A stretch of 29,248 nucleotides of DNA from a virus (IMGVR_UViG_3300043464_002127:1-29248), one strand, 5' to 3'; shown: positions 1 through 8,345, numbered from the stretch's first letter. Made by a program: numbers and translations. The notes: generated by a model from the sequence alone, not told the origin.

Positions 1-15
1 AAACTACTTGGGTAG

Positions 16-399
16 TCATGCGCCACCCCCATCGTAAATATATTCAATCACTGTTGGCGCTGGTGGGACCGGCACCAACGCCGCGCCGCCATCCAGGATC
101 ACCACCGTCTCTTCTGGGGCGTCAACCCGGACAAGCGGAATTCTGCAAAACTTGCCATCGTCAAACCGTTGCGGTGACATTTCCACTTTATACGTTTCGC
201 CATCTACGCTAATTGCTGCACCATATCCCAACCCTCCAAACTTGCTAGTTTGTGCAATTAATAAATAATCAATTATAGTCAGGTTGCCATCAAAAATCAT
301 TTCACTGTTCAGATCAAGATAGCCGTCACCAGCAATGGCGCCGGCTATCACGGGGACAACATCCAGGTCCGAGTCTAGGAAGTCATCCAGGTCATCCAT
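16..399 (-). CDS. Head-tail joining protein (lambda gpFII-like)
   Basis: 127-residue protein at the promoter-distal end of the head operon. It starts with an acidic stretch (MDDLDDFLDSDLD), and its middle (around residues 60-95) reads as a short beta-rich domain containing VDGETYKVEMSP, followed by a Pro/Ala-rich tail. In lambda-order head clusters the gene after the FI position encodes the small joining protein gpFII, which caps the connector and accepts the tail. Length, acidic start and the V-D-G-x-x-Y-x-V pattern agree with that family. The start codon overlaps the stop codon of the preceding small gene by one base. The family call rests on position plus a short motif, so the role is moderately supported. 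Confidence 0.55.
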   Translation of the reverse strand: MDDLDDFLDSDLDVVPVIAGAIAGDGYLDLNSEMIFDGNLTIIDYLLIAQTSKFGGLGYGAAISVDGETYKVEMSPQRFDDGKFCRIPLVRVDAPEETVVILDGGAALVPVPPAPTVIEYIYDGGGA

Positions 400-575
400 C
401 AGTCGCCAGGCTCCGCAGGCTTGGTCTTCTTGCCACCTTCGGGCGTGGCACCAACAACCCCCAAGGCCATCAGAGCGGCAGCTTCTTCGGTGGTTAGCCG
501 GGGGATCTCGGCGCCATCTTCATAGCGGGCCCCGTCGTGGTAAACAGGGCCATTGAGAACGGTGTAGGCGGGCAT
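399..575 (-). CDS. Small head-operon protein, FI position
   Basis: 58-residue protein beginning MPAYTVLNGPVYHDG. It has the short pattern of a common phage family found next to the major capsid gene: a Y-x-V start, a small beta segment, then L-T-x-E-E-A-A-A-L-M-A-L-G-V-V and a Lys/Pro-rich tail. It occupies the slot of lambda FI (DNA packaging accessory), but no sequence relationship to FI can be claimed. A longer in-frame reading from 659 would overlap the capsid gene by about 80 bases, so 575 is the better start. The junction with the capsid gene is TGATCATG, the same as two others in this operon. Confidence 0.55.
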   Translation of the reverse strand: MPAYTVLNGPVYHDGARYEDGAEIPRLTTEEAAALMALGVVGATPEGGKKTKPAEPGD

Positions 576-577
576 GA

Positions 578-1534
578 TCAGGCGACTGCGTTTTTGATTA
601 GGTAGCCAGCCGCCTTGGAGGCAATGGCGGGAGCTTCGCAGCTGGACACCGGGAAACACCAGCTCTTCTGGTTGTTTTCGTAATACGCTGGCTCACTCAT
701 TGGGTATCCGTTAAGGTTGTAGGTGTACCCATAGCTAGGCAGTCCCCTTTGAGCCAGCGATGCAATTGGAGTGTAAGCAAGTACCATATCCTTGCCCCAT
801 ACATCAGAAAACACGCCAGCATCACTTGCCTGAATAGCATCGCCAACATAAACATTGGGGATGCCAAACAGTGAAGCCAAAAGCTCGGGAGTGGCGGTAT
901 CTCGACCCGTGTACTTGATTCGATCAACAATCACAGGGTGCTGAGTCAATACTTCAAAGACTTGAGCACCCATCCCCAAAGCAGTAGGGCGTTTCCCAGT
1001 CTGTTGGCGAATTACCTCTTTAGCATCTTTTACAATCTTTACCGGATTACTAGTGCCGCTAAAGTCTGAGAATTGGTTAGCGCCGGAAAGGGTGATTCTA
1101 TTAGAAGGATCATAATTTGCCAAGTTAGTGGCTAGGGCAGCTTGTTGAATTTCAAGCCGCAAACCAATAATATCCATGGCGCCATTAATGGCCATGGTCG
1201 CACCGTCAATGGTGAAACCCTTGGCGGGGTCAAGCTGCTCTTCTTGAATTTCCTTCGGCAACTTGCCCTCGATAGAAAAATCTTGTAAAGCGTAATCACT
1301 TCCAGCATAACCAAACTCTACGCGAGGAGTCCTAGCGCCAGGACTTCTCGCCATGTTTGTGTATTGCATAAAGGAAGACTTATCAAAAGTGATAATCTTG
1401 CCAGCCCGAGCACCAGTTGGTACGCGGGGGAAAAAATAACCACCAATAAATTCAGAATTTTCCCAGCCCTGAGCAATCGTAGTGTTGACGGGGCTGATGC
1501 CAGCACGGGCCTGGCTGAGGTTTTGTGCGGGCAT
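578..1534 (-). CDS. Major capsid protein (lambda gpE / HK97-fold type)
   Basis: 318-residue protein that would form the icosahedral shell. Its length and position between the decoration gene and the FI/FII genes match lambda gpE-type capsid proteins. Visible features typical of such proteins are an N-terminal arm (SPVNTTIAQGWENSEFIGGYFFPRV), a Gly/Arg-rich early segment, a long central helix region (around residues 110-190, with QQTGKRPTALGMG), and a C-terminal half with GIPNVYVGDAIQASDAGVFSDVWG, the usual segment before the axial domain ends. No N-terminal prodomain is evident. The DNA is clearly AT-richer than the flanking decoration and protease genes, suggesting exchange of the capsid gene between phages. 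High confidence in role; the exact family was not checked by search. Confidence 0.85.
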   Translation of the reverse strand: MPAQNLSQARAGISPVNTTIAQGWENSEFIGGYFFPRVPTGARAGKIITFDKSSFMQYTNMARSPGARTPRVEFGYAGSDYALQDFSIEGKLPKEIQEEQLDPAKGFTIDGATMAINGAMDIIGLRLEIQQAALATNLANYDPSNRITLSGANQFSDFSGTSNPVKIVKDAKEVIRQQTGKRPTALGMGAQVFEVLTQHPVIVDRIKYTGRDTATPELLASLFGIPNVYVGDAIQASDAGVFSDVWGKDMVLAYTPIASLAQRGLPSYGYTYNLNGYPMSEPAYYENNQKSWCFPVSSCEAPAIASKAAGYLIKNAVA

Positions 1535-1536
1535 GA

Positions 1537-1872
1537 TCAGTTGGGGATAAGGAGAGCTTCAGCAATGTCACCAGCGGCAGCGGCAGCGGTGATAGATCGG
1601 GCAACGGTAGCGCCAGTGGTTCGGGTCACCAGGCGGCCAACAGAGTCAAACTGCAGCGCAATGTCTGCGGCGAATGCTGCGCCGGCTTCAACCTGCGCAG
1701 TTCCCGTCACAACAGCAGTGATGAGATCGCCACTCACGCCGCCAAACACCGCCACAGCGCCATGACCGCCAGCAGCTGGAATTGCGCCAGCAAAGTTGAT
1801 GGCTCGGTTTTGGGTGATGGTAGCCGTTGCCCTGATGGGCAGGCTGATTTCAGCGTAATTACCAACGGCCAT
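1537..1872 (-). CDS. Capsid decoration protein (gpD position, DUF2190-like)
   Basis: 111-residue Ala/Gly/Val/Thr-rich protein located between the protease and the major capsid gene, the place of lambda gpD. Its pattern (polar start, then V-x-G-D-L-I-T-A-V-V-T-G-T-A-Q-V-E-A-G, then D-S-V-G-R-L-V-T) resembles the DUF2190 capsid-cement family more than classical gpD: repeated short beta strands with GD and GR turns. Such proteins bind the outside of expanded capsids and stabilise them against internal DNA pressure. It is separated from both neighbours by the TGA-TC-ATG junction, implying tight co-translation. Role from position and composition; family from pattern only. Confidence 0.65.
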   Translation of the reverse strand: MAVGNYAEISLPIRATATITQNRAINFAGAIPAAGGHGAVAVFGGVSGDLITAVVTGTAQVEAGAAFAADIALQFDSVGRLVTRTTGATVARSITAAAAAGDIAEALLIPN

Positions 1873-1874
1873 GA

Positions 1875-3236
1875 TCAGTTGCCTCCTTGGGTGGTGATGG
1901 CGCGAATTGCATCCTGATAGCTAGCGCCAGGATGCTCGACTTGATAGGCCAATGCGCTGGCGTGGATAGCATTTTCATCGGCTCCAGGGCCTAGAACCCC
2001 AGAGAACGCAAAGGCCTTGCCAGGTTTAGCCTCATGGTTGCCGTCAGGGGCAGGGGCGTAGGGAACATTGGGGGCCCCGTCAGACTGCCGAGCCTGCGCA
2101 ACAGCGGCGAGGCCGGCCTTTTCGGCAGCCAGAACAGCATCACCAGCTTCAACGCCAGTGGTTCTACCATCAGCGGCCAAGCGCTCAATCAGAGCTTCAT
2201 GGCCTGGCATTGACCGGGCGCGAACATCGGCGATCCGCTGGCGTTCGGCGGCGGCGCCTTCGGCTCGCAGTGATGCGACGACCTCGGGGTTGGCCGCCAG
2301 CCATTCCGCAGTGGTCTGGGGCGTGAGTTGATTTTCATCCATAGCAAGACGGGCGGAGGGCTGGGTGGATGGGGCAGAGCGCCCACCAGTGGAGGCGCTA
2401 GGGGTTGCAGTGAGTTGAGCTATCAGCATGTCCAGGCTACTGATTTGGTCCGCAAGGCCCGCATCAATCGCCTGTTGACCGATGAACATTCGCCCATCAG
2501 CCATGTCATCGAGAACACGCTCAACCGATACCCCACGGTTGGCGGCAACATCAGTGACAAACAGCGAGTACAAATAGTCTACTTGATCCTGGATTACTTT
2601 TTGGCCGGTTTCGGTCAGCGGGCCATACTGCGATGCCGCCCGCTTGAACCGGCCAGCCACGATCTCGCTAGTCTTGATCCCCATCGCCTGCTCTCGCTGG
2701 CTCACGTCCACATGGGTCGCTACAACACCAATCGAGCCAACCTGAGCAGTCTCAGAAGCCAGTACCACCAGACCCGTAGCGGAACCAATCCAAACCCCGG
2801 CGCTGGCCATCAAGTCCTGAACCATGGTGGCGATCGGCTTCACACCACGCACCGCCCGCACCGCTGCGGCAGCGGTCTGGGTGCCAGCCACGGTGCCGCC
2901 TGGGGTGTCTGCCAGCAAGATGATGGCCTTGACGGTGGGGTCTGCCGCTGCGGTCTGAACATCACGAGCGAACAGCTCGGTGCTGGTGCCGCCTGACATG
3001 TTGGTCATCAGGTTCATCCGCTGGGCCAACACGCCATGCAGCGGGATCAATGCTGCGCCGTTCCGCACCTCATAGCCCTGCTGCTGCTCAGTCCCAAGTG
3101 GCCGGCCGATCCTGGCCTCTACTGCCGCAATGTCCAGTTCCTCCCCGCGGCTGCGGGCTGCGTAGATCCCCTGAATTTCCTCCAGGCGGTTGGGCAGGAT
3201 CGCCCACGGTGCATTTAGGACATCAAGAACTGTCAT
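1875..3236 (-). CDS. S49-family head maturation protease with C-terminal scaffold region
   Basis: 453 residues. Residues about 60-275 form an SppA/S49-like serine peptidase (lambda gpC type). They include D-T-P-G-G-T near 110-114, the nucleophile context M-A-S-A-G-V-W-I-G-S with Ser145, and a likely catalytic Lys198 in A-G-R-F-K-R-A. This protease processes scaffold and portal during prohead assembly. From about residue 299 (MDENQLTPQTTAEW) the protein becomes Ala/Glu/Gln-rich and helical, as expected for an assembly scaffold; in lambda the scaffold Nu3 is translated from an internal start inside C. An internal ATG at 2342 could do the same here, but no strong ribosome-binding site precedes it. 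Lies between portal and decoration genes. Confidence 0.85.
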   Translation of the reverse strand: MTVLDVLNAPWAILPNRLEEIQGIYAARSRGEELDIAAVEARIGRPLGTEQQQGYEVRNGAALIPLHGVLAQRMNLMTNMSGGTSTELFARDVQTAAADPTVKAIILLADTPGGTVAGTQTAAAAVRAVRGVKPIATMVQDLMASAGVWIGSATGLVVLASETAQVGSIGVVATHVDVSQREQAMGIKTSEIVAGRFKRAASQYGPLTETGQKVIQDQVDYLYSLFVTDVAANRGVSVERVLDDMADGRMFIGQQAIDAGLADQISSLDMLIAQLTATPSASTGGRSAPSTQPSARLAMDENQLTPQTTAEWLAANPEVVASLRAEGAAAERQRIADVRARSMPGHEALIERLAADGRTTGVEAGDAVLAAEKAGLAAVAQARQSDGAPNVPYAPAPDGNHEAKPGKAFAFSGVLGPGADENAIHASALAYQVEHPGASYQDAIRAITTQGGN

Positions 3237-3245
3237 GGGCCCAAT

Positions 3246-4817
3246 CTAATCGGTAGTGCTGTTTGGGTCAGGTGGTGGCACCGCAACCGCAACGGCTGGC
3301 ATCTGCAGACCATCACGCACCCTGGCCGCCATCTCCCTGGCGCTCTGCCGGTGCTTGGTTTCCCAGTCGCCGCCGTCGTAGGCAACAACCTCTTCGGCTC
3401 GGGTGGTAATGCCCTCCTCCATGCGCTTGGCTGCCGCCATGGCCTCCTTCAATGGATCGAGGGCCCCAGGGCCATCGCCACACCAACTCGTCTGGCTCCA
3501 GGCATACCGAATAAAAGGGTCAGCAAAAAACCCTGGCGCCTGGATGATCCCCAGTGCCACGGCATCGGCCAACCACTCCTCATAAACGGGCTGGCATAGC
3601 CTCTGTGCCAGCCAGACGCGCTTGATTTGCCAGGTGCGCCAGGCATCCATCAATGCAGCACGGCTGGCGGAATAGGAAGCGTTGAAGGCTTTGGCCAGCA
3701 CCTCCTTAGGGATCCCTAGGCCCATGCTGCAGATGTTCAGCATCGCCCCAAAAAATGGGTCGAAGTTCGGGTTTGGGCGGCCAGGGGTAGGGCTGACAAT
3801 GCTTTCGCCTGGCATCAGGTTTACTGCTCGACCGCTTTCGATCGTGCCGTCCCAGCCACCAGCGGCGGCCAAAATCTTGGTCCGCTCGTCATCGCTGAAA
3901 ATGGAGGTTTCTTGGAAGGCCTCTGGGTCCATCTGCAAAAACAGCGCCAGCGCTGCGCTGTTCACCGCCGCGTCCACTTCGGCGTCGGTGTACCGGGTTA
4001 GCTGTTTGATTGTGGCAATAATCGGGGCCAGGATCGGCAGCCCACGGGTTTGGCCAGGGCGCTTCATTTCCTTCAGGTGCAAAACGTTGCGGCGGCCAGA
4101 ACTGCCCCGGTACGGGATGCGTTCCCATATGTTGGCGGTTCGAGGGATTAGCCGGCCTGGGTGGTAGCGAGAAACCTGAATCGCCACTGGCTCGCCGTCG
4201 CCGTCACGCTCTACGCCATCAATCAGCGTGGCAGAGTTCATCCGTCCCTCTGGGTTGCTGACCCGGTCAGCCTCAACAAGCTGCATCGTCAGCCGAAACG
4301 GCCAATCCTCGCGGCCCTTATCGCCAAGCAGTACAAATACATCACCGCTGGAATCGTGCGAACGCAACGCCAGCTGCTGCTGCTCATAGAAACACAGCTC
4401 GCCATGGCGATCGGCATACTGTGATTTTGCCCACATTCCAAACCGCCGCTCGGTCATGCTCTGCCATTCGCTGGCCTGTTCATCCGAAAGGCCCAGCTCC
4501 TTGGCATCGATTCGGCTTTGCAGGCTGAGGCCGGTTCCAACAATGTGCGAAACCCTAGTCTCGATCGCCCCAGTCGCTACCGGTGCGGTTCGCTCCAGGT
4601 CCCTGGAAAATGCCCGCAGGTCGGCCAGTTCATACTCGGCCTCACCGTCTGCATCCAGTAGCTGTGGACGCCAGTTGGCAAACCGCGGCGACCGGGCCAT
4701 CCTGCTAGTACCGGTCATGCCGCCAAACGCCATCATCCCGCCATGGCCTAAGCGGTCAAGGTCTGCGGGCAGAGTCTGAGCTACCGGGCGGTTCTTGCTG
4801 TTGCGGCGCTTTGCCAT
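3246..4817 (-). CDS. Portal protein (lambda gpB family)
   Basis: 523-residue portal subunit; the dodecameric ring at one capsid vertex through which DNA is packaged and to which the tail attaches. Family features include A-R-S-P-R-F-A-N-W-R near the start, the W-A-K-S-x-x-A-D-x-x-G region, D-W-P-F-R-L-T-M-Q-L-V-E-A-D-R-V-S-N-P, a long central segment with V-L-H-L-K-E-M-K-R-P-G-Q-T-R-G-L-P-I-L-A-P, and F-N-A-S-Y-S-A-S-R-A-A-L-M-D-A-W, a strong signature of gpB-type portals. The length is close to lambda gpB. The start overlaps the gpW-like stop by one base (TGATG on the minus strand), and the gene is followed by the protease gene after a short gap. Confidence 0.93.
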   Translation of the reverse strand: MAKRRNSKNRPVAQTLPADLDRLGHGGMMAFGGMTGTSRMARSPRFANWRPQLLDADGEAEYELADLRAFSRDLERTAPVATGAIETRVSHIVGTGLSLQSRIDAKELGLSDEQASEWQSMTERRFGMWAKSQYADRHGELCFYEQQQLALRSHDSSGDVFVLLGDKGREDWPFRLTMQLVEADRVSNPEGRMNSATLIDGVERDGDGEPVAIQVSRYHPGRLIPRTANIWERIPYRGSSGRRNVLHLKEMKRPGQTRGLPILAPIIATIKQLTRYTDAEVDAAVNSAALALFLQMDPEAFQETSIFSDDERTKILAAAGGWDGTIESGRAVNLMPGESIVSPTPGRPNPNFDPFFGAMLNICSMGLGIPKEVLAKAFNASYSASRAALMDAWRTWQIKRVWLAQRLCQPVYEEWLADAVALGIIQAPGFFADPFIRYAWSQTSWCGDGPGALDPLKEAMAAAKRMEEGITTRAEEVVAYDGGDWETKHRQSAREMAARVRDGLQMPAVAVAVPPPDPNSTTD

Positions 4818-5062
4818 CAGAAGTTGGGCCTAAGGGTGAATCCCCGGCCACGGCCATTGGCCCGGCTGCTCAGCTCCTGCACCCTGCGATCCCATATCTG
4901 AATTCCCGCCTGCACTTCTGCAAGGTCTGCACGCTTTAAAGTCCGGCCGCCAATCGTTTTTTCCTGGCCGGCCAGAATCTTCAGCTCCGCATCGAGATAA
5001 TCCTCTAGCCGCGCCGTGGCGGTTGCGAGCGTGATACCTGCCATGGCTTGCATCATACTCAC
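4817..5062 (-). CDS. gpW-like head-tail connector protein
   Basis: 81-residue helical protein located exactly between terL and portal, the slot of lambda W. gpW plugs the portal after packaging and forms the platform for FII. The sequence shows two helices (residues about 9-33, ATATARLEDYLDAELKILAG, and about 43-66) joined by a short beta-hairpin-like turn E-K-T-I-G-G-R-T-L. This is similar to gpW/DUF6148-type proteins in length and in the x-R-T-L-x-R-A-D-L-x-E-V turn. The start overlaps the terL stop by ATGA. An overlapping ORF in another frame (4830-5084) lacks such features and is disregarded. Confidence 0.75.
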   Translation of the reverse strand: MSMMQAMAGITLATATARLEDYLDAELKILAGQEKTIGGRTLKRADLAEVQAGIQIWDRRVQELSSRANGRGRGFTLRPNF

Positions 5063-6933
5063 CCAAACCGCCCGCCAGTGCCAAACCTATTAGCCCCTCC
5101 CCCTCCTGCCCCCGGCGCCTGGGTGCCCAGAGTGCGGGCGAGCTGGGCCCACATGGTTCCTGCTGCGTAGTTGCGTTTCACCAGCTCCAACATCCCCAAG
5201 ATGTAGACCTCCAAATCCAACGGCTCGTTTCGGGCCCCCTTCTCATTTCGCCATTCAGATTGCTCAAAACCTCTGCCGTCAATTGTGGTTACAAGTTTCT
5301 CGCAAGTTAAACCCTTAAAGTATTCATCATTTGCATTTTGCCCAAAGTGCATAAATCCCGGCCCTGGTTGCTCAATGTTTAACCTTCCGTAGATAGTTCG
5401 CTTTAACGTGTGCGTGTTTATCATGTAAAGGGTAACTCCCTTTTTTATCTTGCGACCGCGTAAATTTACGTCTTGCTTTGTGCCATCGCCAAGGGTTTTT
5501 GCTTTTTTGTCGCTGCCGCCTTTGACTGCTACCACTCCCTCGTTGACCCTTTGGCGGCAATAGTCATAGACTTCATGCGTAAAGCTTCCCCCAGTGTCAA
5601 CCGCTGTTTTCTGAACGGTCATGGTGCCGCCGCTTGCATGATTAAATACAGTCTTTCGAATTACGTCGATCTGCTTCCATACTTTATCTTCTGCTGGATT
5701 TCCATATACTTTTTCGTGCCATATCAGCCAGCTTTCCTCGCCCACGCCAAAGCCCTTGACCTTGATCTCTAGCCAAGTGTCCTGAACGTCAACCGCAGCC
5801 AGCAACAGCAACACGCCATCTGGACAGAACCCGCTCGGATACGGGTTTGCCGCGGCACGTTGCATCAGGCCATCGGGGCTCACCTTTGCCGTTGCAGGAT
5901 CCTCCCAGGCCTCGGCTGCCCGCTTGTTCACCCAGCCCTTCAGGAGCATGGTGTCATTTTTGGCACGCAAAAATTCATCTCGGATCTTCTCCCAGCTCAA
6001 CCACCCATAGGGGGCATACCAGCCAGGCAGATGGAACCCTGCCGTTTCGCCATCGCCCTTGGCAGTAGCTCCCCACACCCCCCCGGCCAGCATCGCCACC
6101 TTGTGGTGCTGCGCCAGGCGCTCACCGCACGCTGGGCACTTGCACCTAACCTCCCCATCCTTTTTGTCCCAAACCATGTGCTCCCAGCGGATCACCTCGT
6201 TGGCCCCGCAGCAGGGCATGAACGCGGCAAAGCGTCGGCGGTCGCTGCGATTTTCAAACTCCCAGGTGATCCGGCACGCGCCGCGGGTGCCGGGGGTGCT
6301 GGTGATCAGGGTCTTCCTATCGGGAAAATTGGTCTGCCGCGCCTCGGCGTTCTCGATCGGGTCGCCCTTGTCGTCAATCTCCAGGGGCAAGCTTGACGCC
6401 TCATCAACCCATAAGTTCTGGGCCGGCATCCCCTGGGCAGCGCTGCCGCTGTTGCCGCCAATGATCGACAGCAGCATGTCGCCTTGAAACTCCTTCAGGA
6501 ACATGGCGTTGGCCGCGTCCCTGCTCTTGGTGCTGATCTGCTTTGCGGCAACCGCCGGGGTGTCCTTGAACAACGGGTCAAGCCGTTGCCTTACCTGCCG
6601 CTTTGCAAAGCTCTCGGTTGGGAACAGGATCAGAAACGGCGCCGGATCCATGGCAATGGTTCGACCTAGCCAGTTCAAGCCGCATTCAGTTTTGGCCCCT
6701 GACTGGCTGCCAAAGATCAAGATCACGCGCCTGATCTTCTTCTCCCGTGGGCTCAACAGGTCCATGGGCTCCCGCAGAAACGGAACGCGATCGGTTCGCC
6801 ACTGCCCAGGCTCTGAGCTGCTGCGTCTGGTCAGCTGCCGCTCGGCGTCGGCCCACTCGCTGACACTGAGATGCAGCGGCGGTTGAATGGCCTCAATAAA
6901 GGCATCCTCGTAAATCTGGCCGCCGTCAGGCAT
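5059..6933 (-). CDS. terL: Terminase large subunit (GpA family)
   Basis: 624 residues from the chosen start MPDGGQIYEDAF; a further upstream in-frame start at 6990 would extend deeply into terS, so 6933 is preferred (8-base overlap with terS). ATPase motor: Walker A-like G-S-Q-S-G-A-K-T at about 75-82, Walker B L-W-V-D-E at about 174-178, and coupling motif S-T-P-G-T at about 212-216. A zinc-ribbon follows (C-C-G ... C-x-C-P-A-C-G, about 241-270), typical of lambda gpA relatives. The nuclease domain has acidic residues in A-A-V-D-V-Q-D (about 379-385), A-V-D-T-G-G (about 444-449) and N-E-P-L-D-L-E (about 569-575). It cuts concatemers and pumps DNA into the prohead. The DNA for the nuclease half (roughly 5160-5780) is AT-richer than the ATPase half, suggesting internal mosaicism. 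Confidence 0.95.
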   Translation of the reverse strand: MPDGGQIYEDAFIEAIQPPLHLSVSEWADAERQLTRRSSSEPGQWRTDRVPFLREPMDLLSPREKKIRRVILIFGSQSGAKTECGLNWLGRTIAMDPAPFLILFPTESFAKRQVRQRLDPLFKDTPAVAAKQISTKSRDAANAMFLKEFQGDMLLSIIGGNSGSAAQGMPAQNLWVDEASSLPLEIDDKGDPIENAEARQTNFPDRKTLITSTPGTRGACRITWEFENRSDRRRFAAFMPCCGANEVIRWEHMVWDKKDGEVRCKCPACGERLAQHHKVAMLAGGVWGATAKGDGETAGFHLPGWYAPYGWLSWEKIRDEFLRAKNDTMLLKGWVNKRAAEAWEDPATAKVSPDGLMQRAAANPYPSGFCPDGVLLLLAAVDVQDTWLEIKVKGFGVGEESWLIWHEKVYGNPAEDKVWKQIDVIRKTVFNHASGGTMTVQKTAVDTGGSFTHEVYDYCRQRVNEGVVAVKGGSDKKAKTLGDGTKQDVNLRGRKIKKGVTLYMINTHTLKRTIYGRLNIEQPGPGFMHFGQNANDEYFKGLTCEKLVTTIDGRGFEQSEWRNEKGARNEPLDLEVYILGMLELVKRNYAAGTMWAQLARTLGTQAPGAGGGGANRFGTGGRFG

Positions 6934-7489
6934 GTTGCTTGAGCCCCTTGAGGGCGTTCTCAATCTCCTCTTCAAGCAAGGCCCGCACATCCTCGGGTTC
7001 GCTCATCGCGGCCAACCGCGCAGCGTTGCGGGTTGGGATGATCAGCAGCAGGTCCCGCACCTGGCGAGCGATCTTGGCGGCCCTGGTGCGAACATCCACT
7101 TCGGTAACCACCTCGTTTCGATCTCTCAAAGCTCCGACACGCGCCCGCTCTGCGTCGTAGTGCAGCTTGCGTTTCATGCTGACATCGGCCGCCTGAATCT
7201 CGTCTTCTGGCAGTCCCATGATCAGGCTTTTTAGTTCGCTGTCACTGGGTAATTGATCAGGCCCAGTTGGAGGCGCAACAGAAACGCCAGGTTCGGGGGA
7301 ACTTTTTTTGTGGCTATTGCGAACCTTGACGGCATCCCAAAGGCGGTCGGCAATCTCAGAATCAATCAGAAATGAGCCATCTTCCTGGGGGACCACCGCC
7401 GGCTTGATTCTGATTTGCCTGGCCTCCTTCACCGTTGGAGCGCTACAGCCCCTATGCCTGGCGTACTGCGCCTGCGTCATCAATGGCAT
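6926..7489 (-). CDS. terS: Terminase small subunit (Nu1-like)
   Basis: 187 residues. The N-terminus (MPLMTQAQYARHRGCSAPTV, continuing K-E-A) is a winged-helix/HTH DNA-recognition segment like that of lambda Nu1 and Terminase_2-type small subunits. A Ser/Pro-rich linker follows around residues 60-80, then a helical segment (MKRKLHYDAERARVGALRDR) that is characteristic of phage small terminases, then a C-terminal helix ending K-G-L-K-Q-H-A, which would contact the large subunit. It recognises the packaging site and recruits terL. First gene of the head operon after a 200-bp gap, and it overlaps terL by 8 bases. Confidence 0.85.
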   Translation of the reverse strand: MPLMTQAQYARHRGCSAPTVKEARQIRIKPAVVPQEDGSFLIDSEIADRLWDAVKVRNSHKKSSPEPGVSVAPPTGPDQLPSDSELKSLIMGLPEDEIQAADVSMKRKLHYDAERARVGALRDRNEVVTEVDVRTRAAKIARQVRDLLLIIPTRNAARLAAMSEPEDVRALLEEEIENALKGLKQHA

Positions 7490-7691
7490 GTTTTCAGGGC
7501 AACCCTTAGCCTTAGCCTTATCCTAACGGCTAGCCTAAGCCTTGCAGACGCTTGAGGCGGGGTAGGGGTTGGTGTGCCTTGCTGAATGATCGAGTAAGGC
7601 TAATTTTTGGCCACTCGCTAGAAAAAGATCGCGCGCGAGATGACCCACGACCAAGGCCCCTGTCGAAGGACCCAAGCCATGGGGGGCGGGC
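7490..7691. other. Noncoding gap upstream of terS; candidate cos/packaging site
   Basis: About 200 bp between the terS start and the gpZ-like stop without a convincing gene. It contains clustered CCTTAG-type repeats (7504-7509, 7510-7515, CCTTA at 7516-7520, CCTAAG at 7534-7539). The 9-mer TTAGCCTTA occurs twice (7506-7514 and 7512-7520), and its reverse complement TAAGGCTAA lies at 7595-7603. In lambda-type phages the cohesive-end site and the small-terminase binding repeats lie directly upstream of the small terminase gene. Position and repeats make this a candidate, but no cos nick site could be identified by eye. It may also carry a late promoter. Confidence 0.3.
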
Positions 7692-8345
7692 TCACCGCGC
7701 CGTTTTCAGCGCTTCGGTCACATATCGCTGCAGTGCGGGCCCCCATGTCCTGCTCACGCTTTCCTGGGTGATCTGACGGATCGGCCAGCGCTTGGGGATG
7801 TTGGGCAGTTGGTTGAAAAGAATCAGCGACTCGACCCGATACCTGCGCATCTTGCCTGAGCCAATGCGACGGTAGACGCCAGGCCGAAGCTTGCCGCGCC
7901 GTTGGTTGACCATAAAAGTGTCAGGCCCACCCCTGAGAGCCTTGACCGCCGCGGCCTTGCTCATGTTGCCCGAGGCATTGAGCCGTGCCCCACGCCCTGG
8001 TCGCCATGCTGGGGCAGCCGTGAGGCGCCGCTCAGATGGCCTTTGGGGCCTAACGCCACCCTGGATGGATGGCAGCAGGTAACGCTCCTGGATCTGTTGG
8101 GGGGCCAGTTCGGCGGTAAGGTCGCGCTTGTTGCTGAACCTGGAGACCCTGTAGGCCCGTTGGGTGAACTGGGTGGGCCTGTCGAAGTATTTATTGGTCG
8201 ATTCGTTGAGATCCTTGACCCCGCCTTTGGCGACCTCATTAAGTGCCCTAGATGCTGCGAAAGGCATCTGGTTCTGAATTCCCGCCAGCCATGCCTGAGC
8301 CCTGCTTAGGCCGCTGCTGTCAATGTCCAGTCGGATGTTGGGCAC
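7692..8345 (-). CDS. Tail completion protein, gpZ-like minor tail protein
   Basis: 217-residue basic protein. Features recalled from the prophage minor tail protein Z family: F-A-A-S-R-A-L-N-E-V-A near residues 29-39, F-D-R-P-T-Q-F-T-Q-R-A-Y-R-V near 54-68, R-D-L-T-A-E-L-A-P-Q-Q-I-Q-E-R-Y-L-L-P-S-I-Q-G-G-V-R-P near 74-101 and a Trp/Arg-rich C-terminus. gpZ-type proteins close the tail tube end that joins the head. In lambda Z lies after FII; here it is upstream of terS. The start overlaps the rusA gene by 26 bases, placing it in the same transcript. The call rests on remembered pattern, so moderate confidence. Confidence 0.6.
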   Translation of the reverse strand: MPNIRLDIDSSGLSRAQAWLAGIQNQMPFAASRALNEVAKGGVKDLNESTNKYFDRPTQFTQRAYRVSRFSNKRDLTAELAPQQIQERYLLPSIQGGVRPQRPSERRLTAAPAWRPGRGARLNASGNMSKAAAVKALRGGPDTFMVNQRRGKLRPGVYRRIGSGKMRRYRVESLILFNQLPNIPKRWPIRQITQESVSRTWGPALQRYVTEALKTAR

